Of a stretch of 10,663 nucleotides of DNA, positions 6,247-10,663 are shown one piece after another (position 1 is the first letter of the stretch; the number at the start of each line of letters is the position of its first letter). The notes under the pieces are model-generated. The model did no database searches and had not been told where the DNA came from. It worked only from the letters and a program-made list of their open reading frames with translations. A program made the translations under genes and the position numbers. The stretch is from NCBI GenBank assembly GCA_964468655.1, contig CAYXUG010000065.1, forward strand, positions 1 through 10,663. The letters are read 5' to 3'. This DNA is from CAYXUG01 sp964468655. Lineage in GTDB: Bacteria > Fidelibacterota > Marinisomatia > Marinisomatales > CAYXUG01.

Positions 6247-7086
6247 TTAACCGCTAAATTTTGAACCTGCAGGAGGGCGATAAGATTGAAATGGAATCAA
6301 CAATAAATTCTTTAAGTTCGACTTCTCCTCTGGTTCCATGTGAGTATCAATTCCGTAGGTGATATCCTCTAAATTATCAATTCTTCTTGAGGTGCGGAAT
6401 AAATGATCCCAAAAGGAGAAGATATTACCATAATTGCTGTCTGTGTATGGCTGAACATAATGATGATGTACTTTATGGAAATGAGGTGTAATAAGAACCA
6501 ATCCTATAATTTTGTCTATTTTTTCGGGCATTTGAATATTTGCATGTGTCATGTGACCAAAAAATGCTGAAAGAGTCTGATACAGCATCACAACACCAAA
6601 TGGAACTCCGGTAACAACAACAGCCAGTATGGTAAAAATCAATCTAAACACACTTTCTCCCGGGTGATGACGCAGTCCGCTTGTCACATCCACATAGGGA
6701 TCTGTATGGTGAATAAGGTGAAATTTCCACATCCATTTTACATGGTGCTGGATATAATGAATCAGCCAGGAACCCATAAGATCCATTAATAATAATCCAA
6801 GAATTACATATAGCCATAAAGGCATGGCAACACTATTTAACAAGCCGGAACTATTGGCGGAATTATAATTAGCAGCTTTATAAATCAGGAAAGCGCCTGA
6901 TAGGTTGACAATCATGGTGGTGAGGTTGAAAAAAATATTCAGGAAAGCATGTTTGGTTTTGCCATATTGAAATCTAAATAGCGGTATCCTCGTTTCCAGC
7001 AATAGGAAAATTGTCAATCCTGATACCAGTATTATTCCACGGGCATCATCACTGATAGTTGCAAAATATTGAATCAATTCCTGCAT
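6247..7086 (-). CDS. Fatty acid hydroxylase / sterol desaturase family membrane protein
   Basis: This 279-residue integral membrane di-iron enzyme has all the histidine boxes of the fatty-acid-hydroxylase superfamily: HYIQHH (110-115), HLIHH (123-127), RHHPGE (139-144) and HFHKVHHH (202-209), followed by DSNYGNIFSFWDHLF. Hydrophobic segments around residues 17-32, 48-70, 85-110 and 146-172 are likely membrane spans. The family uses O2 to hydroxylate or desaturate lipid chains or sterol-like substrates, and the substrate cannot be read from the sequence. The start is the first in-frame ATG (MQELIQYFATIS); no clear ribosome binding site precedes it. It lies 54 bp downstream of the Cys-rich gene, probably in one transcript. 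The first 23 bp of the gene are duplicated at 9027-9049. Confidence 0.92.
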   Translation of the reverse strand: MQELIQYFATISDDARGIILVSGLTIFLLLETRIPLFRFQYGKTKHAFLNIFFNLTTMIVNLSGAFLIYKAANYNSANSSGLLNSVAMPLWLYVILGLLLMDLMGSWLIHYIQHHVKWMWKFHLIHHTDPYVDVTSGLRHHPGESVFRLIFTILAVVVTGVPFGVVMLYQTLSAFFGHMTHANIQMPEKIDKIIGLVLITPHFHKVHHHYVQPYTDSNYGNIFSFWDHLFRTSRRIDNLEDITYGIDTHMEPEEKSNLKNLLLIPFQSYRPPAGSKFSG

Positions 7087-7486
7087 CTTTTAATTCTAAT
7101 TATTGCCCAAATGGGTTATGACAACAATATCAAACAGATTTTAGCTAACTGGTGTTGCAGACTCCGTTTTGGGTGAACAACATTTTGAATCTTTACCGCA
7201 GCAACAGCAGCATTTTATCCAGCAGTGAACTACTATTCCCAAAGCAATGAAAGGGAGACCTAACACACCGCAGCCGCATGTGGTGGCGGCTCCACAGCAT
7301 GCGCCAAATATGGCAGCGCTTAATAAATAAGAACCTCCCACGAAACAGATGAGGTCAAATAGTCCTAATAAATAACAGCATACTTTTTTATTCTTCATTT
7401 TATTCCTCTTTTATTATTTTATTTAAAATATTGCATAATTGAAATTAAATGATATTTTCGGATTTTGTACCTATAAAATATGACTA
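7064..7486 (-). repeat. Duplicated segment, copy 1 (Cys-rich gene and flanks)
   Basis: This segment matches 9027-9446. It comprises the first 23 bp of the hydroxylase gene, the intergenic CCCATTTGGG dyad, the Cys-rich gene, its ribosome binding site, and an upstream block (about 7441-7475) that includes GAAATTAAATGATATTTTCG. The upstream block is conserved although the DNA between it and the gene has drifted, so it probably holds a promoter. The ends were placed by eye and may be off by several bases. Confidence 0.85.
7141..7398 (-). CDS. Small Cys-rich membrane protein, copy 1
   Basis: This 85-residue protein of unknown family has 15 cysteines: 7, 8, 18, 34, 35, 41, 43, 59, 63-67, 73 and 74. 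Two hydrophobic stretches (about 6-33 and 44-61) suggest two membrane spans with a Cys/Gly turn between them (ACCGAATTCGCG). A cytoplasm-like basic start (MKNKK) precedes them. The tail carries five consecutive Cys, then KCC and a polar end. The clusters could bind metal, be lipid-acylated, or form disulfides; none of this is shown by the sequence. A good ribosome binding site (AGAGGAA, 5 nt before the ATG) supports expression. The hydroxylase follows 54 bp downstream. The second copy at 9105-9359 preserves the Cys pattern, apart from one Cys lost from the run of five. Confidence 0.85.
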   Translation of the reverse strand: MKNKKVCCYLLGLFDLICFVGGSYLLSAAIFGACCGAATTCGCGVLGLPFIALGIVVHCWIKCCCCCGKDSKCCSPKTESATPVS

Positions 7487-7551
7487 TCAAATACCTAAAT
7501 GATAGACATACTTTAGATTCGCTGCCTATTTTAATTGTGAGTTATTGTGTA

Positions 7552-8901
7552 TTACTTCAGTATTATATTTCCGGGAGTAAGAGGTGAATACCCTGCATTT
7601 GTGATAGTAATTTCACCATCTGCTGTTGCCCTTACCCAATATGCCTTGCCCGGTTCAAGTTCATCAGCATTGAAATATCCGTTATCATAACCATATAATG
7701 ACCCCGAAATGATAATACTTGATAAATCGATGATTGTTGAAACTTCTGAAGTTCCAGATATTAGATTCCAACCTGCGCTTAAACTGAGAGTTATCTCATT
7801 AATTTGAGACCCACTGAGTAAACTATTCCCAGCATTGGGAAATCTCAACCAGTATCCATTGCCAGAAATAAGTTCAGATTCTGATACATAACCCCCATTA
7901 TACGAAAAAAGCGTCCCTTCAATGGATTCAGGAAATAATGTTGTATATGAGGCGTCTTCAACATCAATTGGAAGTCCAACTAAATTCCACCCTGATTGAT
8001 GGTCAATTTCAATATTTTCATTTAAAAAATCTGATAATTTATAATCCAGAAAGAAATTGATTAGTTCCTCGTTTGTATTTATATCATGATTATTTAATCC
8101 GAGGTAACCTATGTATGAATCTGCCGATGTTGAGCCAAACCACTGGTGACCGCCATTATTAACTTTAAAATGGATAAACTTTGCAGTTGTACTATCACTA
8201 TAAACAGTATATTTTTCAACCCAGGTACCATCAAATAAGTCAATATCCGGGAGAGTATCAATTGTCATTTCCGTTAAATCATTAAAATTCATCCAATAGG
8301 CGAGGTTTTCATCGAAAAGCATTGACCCATCCGGCGAATAATCACCTTCGAAAGCTTCATCATAGGGAACAAAGGAGTCGGTAGTGCCGTGAAAATCTAT
8401 TATTGGTATTTTTCTACCCTGGTCACAAACTTGACCCTCATTTAGCAAAAAATTACCGGTTACAGACCCAAACGCTGCTATTTTATCTGACAATTCACAG
8501 GATAGTTCATAAGCCATATAACCACCGTTGGAAAACCCGCAGGCATATATTCTCTCTAAATCAATACTAAATTGGGCTGCTATAGAATCAATTAAGACAC
8601 TGATAAATCCCACATCATCATAATTGTTATTTTCCCAAAATCCACCTACATTCCATGAATTAAGCATCCCCTCAGGGTAAACAACAGCAATATTCTCGGG
8701 GATAGCGTAATCATCCATTTCGGTATAACCAATATGCCATGAAGCATCGGCTCCAAATCCATGCATATTTATAATCAAGGGACAGGGCTCGGGAGGATTA
8801 TCAGGATAGGAAACATAATACTCACGGGTTACGCCATTATGAACAAGGGTGTATTGTCCAAAAGCCACCGTTAGTATTATAAAATAAAGTATTCTCTTCA
8901 T
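7552..8901 (-). CDS. Secreted PHB-depolymerase/feruloyl-esterase-like protein with C-terminal GWNL repeats
   Basis: The 449-residue precursor has a short signal peptide (MKRILYFIILTVAFG). The N-terminal alpha/beta-hydrolase domain (about 17-290) matches the LpqC/PHB-depolymerase-type esterases. NMHGFGAD (45-52) is the oxyanion loop, ACGFSNGGYMA (120-130) has nucleophile Ser124, DFHGTTDSFVPY gives Asp175, and NGGHQWFG gives His252. It probably cleaves ester bonds in polymers or plant/algal phenolic esters outside the cytoplasm. Residues about 304-440 form a separate module of two related halves. GWNLVGLP (304) leads to GYWLR (349-353), and GWNLISGTS (377) leads to AYWVR (420-424), each with an (L/F)xYxxGY segment. 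The same module ends the gene at 9593. An extended -10 lies close upstream. No Shine-Dalgarno sequence is seen. Confidence 0.9.
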   Translation of the reverse strand: MKRILYFIILTVAFGQYTLVHNGVTREYYVSYPDNPPEPCPLIINMHGFGADASWHIGYTEMDDYAIPENIAVVYPEGMLNSWNVGGFWENNNYDDVGFISVLIDSIAAQFSIDLERIYACGFSNGGYMAYELSCELSDKIAAFGSVTGNFLLNEGQVCDQGRKIPIIDFHGTTDSFVPYDEAFEGDYSPDGSMLFDENLAYWMNFNDLTEMTIDTLPDIDLFDGTWVEKYTVYSDSTTAKFIHFKVNNGGHQWFGSTSADSYIGYLGLNNHDINTNEELINFFLDYKLSDFLNENIEIDHQSGWNLVGLPIDVEDASYTTLFPESIEGTLFSYNGGYVSESELISGNGYWLRFPNAGNSLLSGSQINEITLSLSAGWNLISGTSEVSTIIDLSSIIISGSLYGYDNGYFNADELEPGKAYWVRATADGEITITNAGYSPLTPGNIILK

Positions 8902-8923
8902 TTAATTTTATTCAATTTGCAAT

Positions 8924-8932
8924 ATTATATCA
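8924..8932 (-). promoter_or_regulatory. Extended -10 promoter of the esterase gene
   Basis: In minus orientation TGATATAAT is a perfect extended -10 (TGN-TATAAT). No good -35 hexamer is present at 16-18 nt, as is common with extended -10 promoters. Initiation would fall about 15 nt before the esterase ATG, giving a very short leader and fitting the lack of a Shine-Dalgarno sequence. Confidence 0.5.
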
Positions 8933-9019
8933 CCTAAAAAACAATTACAGGTAGGTAAAATGATTGTAACATTTTTAAAAAAAATCCTGTTAATCTGCAA
9001 CCTAATGTTTTGTGATAAA

Positions 9020-9049
9020 CTACTGTAAATATTGAATCAATTCCTGCAT
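9020..9049 (-). pseudogene. Remnant of the hydroxylase gene start
   Basis: ATG CAG GAA TTG ATT CAA TAT TTA CAG TAG encodes MQELIQYLQ and stops. The first seven codons equal the start of the hydroxylase at 7086. Identity is lost after about 23 bp, where the duplication ends. It sits downstream of Cys-rich copy 2 exactly as the intact hydroxylase sits downstream of copy 1, so it is a dead fragment carried along with the duplication. Confidence 0.8.
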
Positions 9050-9446
9050 CTATTAATTCTGATTAACTACCCAAATGGGATATGCCGGTAAAATCAAAAT
9101 GAGTTTAGTCAGCCGGTGGTGCAGACTCCGTTTTGGGTGAACAGCATTTAGAATCCTTGCTACAACAGCAGCATTTTATCCAGCAGTGGACTACCAATCC
9201 CAATACAATGAGAGGGAGACCTAACACACCGCAGCCGCATGTGGTGGCGGCTCCGCAGCATGCGCCAAATATGGCAGCGCTTAATAAATAAGAACCTCCC
9301 ACGAAACAGATGAGGTCAAATAGTCCTAATAAATAACAGCATACTTTTTTATTCTTCATTTTATTCCTCTTTTCTTTAAAAATTCTAAATTATTGGGTAT
9401 TTGAAATTAAATGATATTTTCGGGTTTTGTGCCTAAAAATTTGACT
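9027..9446 (-). repeat. Duplicated segment, copy 2 (Cys-rich gene and flanks)
   Basis: This segment matches 7064-7486 in the same orientation, offset by about 1.96 kb. Identity is uneven. The block covering the ribosome binding site and the first 49 codons (about 9214-9376) shows a single mismatch, at 9264. The 3' third of the gene and both flanks have many substitutions and small indels. The esterase gene lies between the two copies. Confidence 0.85.
9105..9359 (-). CDS. Small Cys-rich membrane protein, copy 2
   Basis: This 84-residue paralogue of the protein at 7141 has 14 cysteines. Residues 1-49 are identical between the copies. Differences are hydrophobic-for-hydrophobic in the second membrane span (F50L, A52V, I55L), a CG-to-S change that shortens the run of five Cys to four, and a different last few residues. 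Conservative changes in the membrane span suggest the protein remains functional. The same AGAGGAA ribosome binding site is kept. Downstream there is only the hydroxylase remnant, so this copy has lost that neighbour. Function unknown. Confidence 0.84.
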   Translation of the reverse strand: MKNKKVCCYLLGLFDLICFVGGSYLLSAAIFGACCGAATTCGCGVLGLPLIVLGLVVHCWIKCCCCSKDSKCCSPKTESAPPAD

Positions 9447-9481
9447 AATTGATAAGATAATTTATTACCCACTAAAAATGG

Positions 9482-9508
9482 AAAACTCCCATAATAAAAT
9501 GGAGTTTT
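9482..9508 (-). terminator. AT-rich hairpin, probable terminator of the right-end gene
   Basis: AAAACTCCCAT (9482-9492) pairs with ATGGAGTTTT (9499-9508) with one bulged C and a 6-nt loop. In minus orientation the 3' arm ends in TTTT and is followed by CCATTTTT. It lies about 85 nt after the stop of the right-end gene, separating that gene from Cys-rich copy 2. Confidence 0.45.
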
Positions 9509-9522
9509 TACCGAAATCTTCT

Positions 9523-9540
9523 ATTGGGATAAATCCCAAT
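9523..9540. repeat. Perfect short inverted repeat
   Basis: ATTGGGAT and ATCCCAAT flank two bases, so a 7-bp stem with a TAAA loop can form on either strand. There is no T-run on either side, so it is not a standard terminator. It lies between the terminator-like hairpin and the IS-end-like hairpin. Confidence 0.5.
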
Positions 9541-9559
9541 TTCGAGGGTGCCTCATAAT

Positions 9560-9578
9560 CCTGCCCTGAAGGACGGGG
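9560..9578 (-). mobile_element. Possible IS200/IS605-type end hairpin (relic)
   Basis: In minus orientation CCCCGTCCTTCAGGGCAGG folds as an imperfect hairpin with a TTCA loop. It recalls the CCC-TT(C/T)A-GGG subterminal hairpins at the right ends of IS200/IS605-family elements and the 3' ends of TnpB-linked RNAs. No transposase or TnpB gene is present here, so at most this is a solitary relic or a non-autonomous element. It could simply be a terminator or REP-like hairpin after the stop of the right-end gene. Confidence 0.25.
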
Positions 9579-9592
9579 TTAATAATATTATT

Positions 9593-10663
9593 TTATTTCA
9601 GATCACTACTCTCAGAAACAGACGTAGTATTTCCCGTGCTGATAATGGTGATCTCACCATCTTCAAAAGCTCTAACCCAATATGCTCTGCCCGGTAGGAG
9701 TTCAGTTACGGTATAATATCCATCATACAGACCGAAACCCCCATCGTAGCCGTATATTAATCCCGCAATGATGATACCCGAAGAATCCACAATCGTGGAA
9801 ACCTGCGACGTTCCTGAAATTAGATTCCATCCTTCGCTCAGGTTGATGACAAGTTCATTAATTGGAGCGCCGGTGACAACCGTACTGCCGTTATCAGGGA
9901 ATTTTAACCAATATCCTTCGCCGGGAATAAGCTCAATTTCTGAACTATATTCCCCGTTGTATGAATATAGAGTTCCATTGATCGCACCCGGATAAATGAT
10001 ATTGTAATAAGCATCTTCAACTTCAAGAGGAAGACTGACAAGGTTCCAACCCAAATTATTTTCAACGTTGGTGATTATAACTGAAAACCCTGTATCGCAT
10101 ACCCACCCGGATGTTCCGCATTCTGTTACACTTTCAACGCAGTAATTATACTCTATCATAGGTTGTGACGATTCATCTGTGTATTCAAGCTGACTTCCCG
10201 AAACTGTCATTATTAAGGTATTATCTCTGTAAATATTGTAATTGATGGCGTCTTCCACACCTGCCCAGGTAATTAAAATCTGATTTTCAAATTCACCGTC
10301 ACTGGCGTTTACATCACCCGGAGGAGGCGGGGTCGGGCATGTGTAATAAAATTCCAATTTTACATGGTCTATGCAGTAATTATCCTCGGAGCCAATTCTG
10401 GGAACCAGCATGGAATTACTCCAAATATTTCCCACAATGTATGTGTTATCGGTATAATCAATACTCAATTCGTAATCCTGAGACCAGTTTCCGTTGCTGT
10501 CCATCATACCCATAAAGGTTTCAGACCAGACCGGCAGGTCATCACACTGGGCGCCCCTTACCGTAACCCTGATTTCGTCTATTGACTGGTAATAGGGGGG
10601 TAGAAAACCATACCACGCTTCACCCCAATAATCCAGCGGATCCCACCAGTCATCATTATACCC
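9593..10663 (-). CDS. Secreted multidomain protein, 3' part (FN3-like domain plus GWNL module)
   Basis: The frame is open to the right edge, so the first residues lie outside the window; 356 C-terminal residues are visible. An ATG at 10513 is internal, because 50 in-frame codons precede it, rich in Trp, Tyr and Asp (GYNDDWWDPLDYWGEAWYGF at the edge). The first 110 residues look like a beta-sandwich, as in carbohydrate-binding or similar extracellular domains (SIDEIRVTVRG, CIDHVKLEFYY). After a PTPPPP linker, a fibronectin-III-like domain follows (about 115-192; ILITWAGVEDAINYNIYRDN). From about 204 the C-terminal module has two halves (GWNLVSLP to GYWLKF, GWNLISGTS to AYWVRA), clearly homologous to the end of the esterase at 7552. 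Cysteines at several positions fit an extracytoplasmic location. The catalytic or binding role is unknown because the N-terminus is missing. Confidence 0.85.
   Translation of the reverse strand, partial: GYNDDWWDPLDYWGEAWYGFLPPYYQSIDEIRVTVRGAQCDDLPVWSETFMGMMDSNGNWSQDYELSIDYTDNTYIVGNIWSNSMLVPRIGSEDNYCIDHVKLEFYYTCPTPPPPGDVNASDGEFENQILITWAGVEDAINYNIYRDNTLIMTVSGSQLEYTDESSQPMIEYNYCVESVTECGTSGWVCDTGFSVIITNVENNLGWNLVSLPLEVEDAYYNIIYPGAINGTLYSYNGEYSSEIELIPGEGYWLKFPDNGSTVVTGAPINELVINLSEGWNLISGTSQVSTIVDSSGIIIAGLIYGYDGGFGLYDGYYTVTELLPGRAYWVRAFEDGEITIISTGNTTSVSESSDLK

Noticed and set aside
6187..7552. Similar ATTGTGAGTTA..GTGT strings at 6185-6201 and 7535-7551 as a repeat
   Set aside because: About 16 bp of AT-rich similarity with no extension on either side is within chance.
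7064..9446. Repeat pair as a CRISPR array or insertion sequence
   Set aside because: There are only two copies, they contain a coding gene, and no terminal inverted repeats or transposase are present.
10513..10663. ATG at 10513 as the start of the right-end gene
   Set aside because: Fifty in-frame codons without a stop precede it up to the window edge and continue the same domain style, so the gene is 5'-truncated by the window.

Overview
The window is an AT-rich bacterial chromosome segment with compact genes, almost all on the minus strand; the one clear plus-strand gene is a cold-shock protein. Several traits fit a free-living, probably marine member of the FCB group, and a Marinimicrobia/SAR406-like genome is my best guess: secreted enzymes ending in dockerin-type calcium-loop repeats or in a repeated 'GWNL...GYW(L/V)R' C-terminal module, patchy Shine-Dalgarno sequences, and no mobile-element genes. 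This placement is inference from protein style, not from a marker gene.

Layout, left to right. (1) 1-2509: a minus-strand block reading bcp (PrxQ peroxiredoxin), then a YbdK-type glutamate-cysteine-ligase-like enzyme (ATGA overlap), then a pirin/quercetinase-like bicupin (12-bp gap), then the start of an unrecognised gene cut by the window edge. This looks like a thiol/redox-stress operon. (2) 2519-3152: a lipocalin-like lipoprotein with its own intrinsic terminator, which lies directly against the unusual TTG start of bcp. (3) 3219-3747: a cold-shock gene with a good sigma70-type promoter, a structured leader of about 120 nt and a very strong terminator. (4) 3871-6132: a secreted epoxide-hydrolase-like alpha/beta hydrolase followed 6 bp later by a secreted arylsulfotransferase-family protein carrying two dockerin-like repeats. 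(5) 6247-9446: a membrane fatty-acid-hydroxylase/sterol-desaturase family protein, a small extremely Cys-rich membrane protein, a secreted PHB-depolymerase/feruloyl-esterase-like protein, and a second copy of the Cys-rich gene. The second copy lies in a duplicated segment of about 420 bp that also carried along the first 23 bp of the hydroxylase gene. (6) 9446-10663: hairpin-rich spacer DNA, including one IS200/IS605-end-like hairpin, and the 3' part of a large secreted multidomain protein whose C-terminal module is homologous to that of the esterase.

The most novel element is the pair of Cys-rich small membrane proteins (15/85 and 14/84 residues are Cys). The copies have an almost identical 5' half and a diverged 3' half, and one copy carries a dead fragment of the hydroxylase. 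The most puzzling is the start of bcp, where an intrinsic terminator, a T7 run and an out-of-frame ATG meet a peroxiredoxin lacking the usual N-terminal strand. No tRNA, rRNA, CRISPR array or intact transposon was seen.
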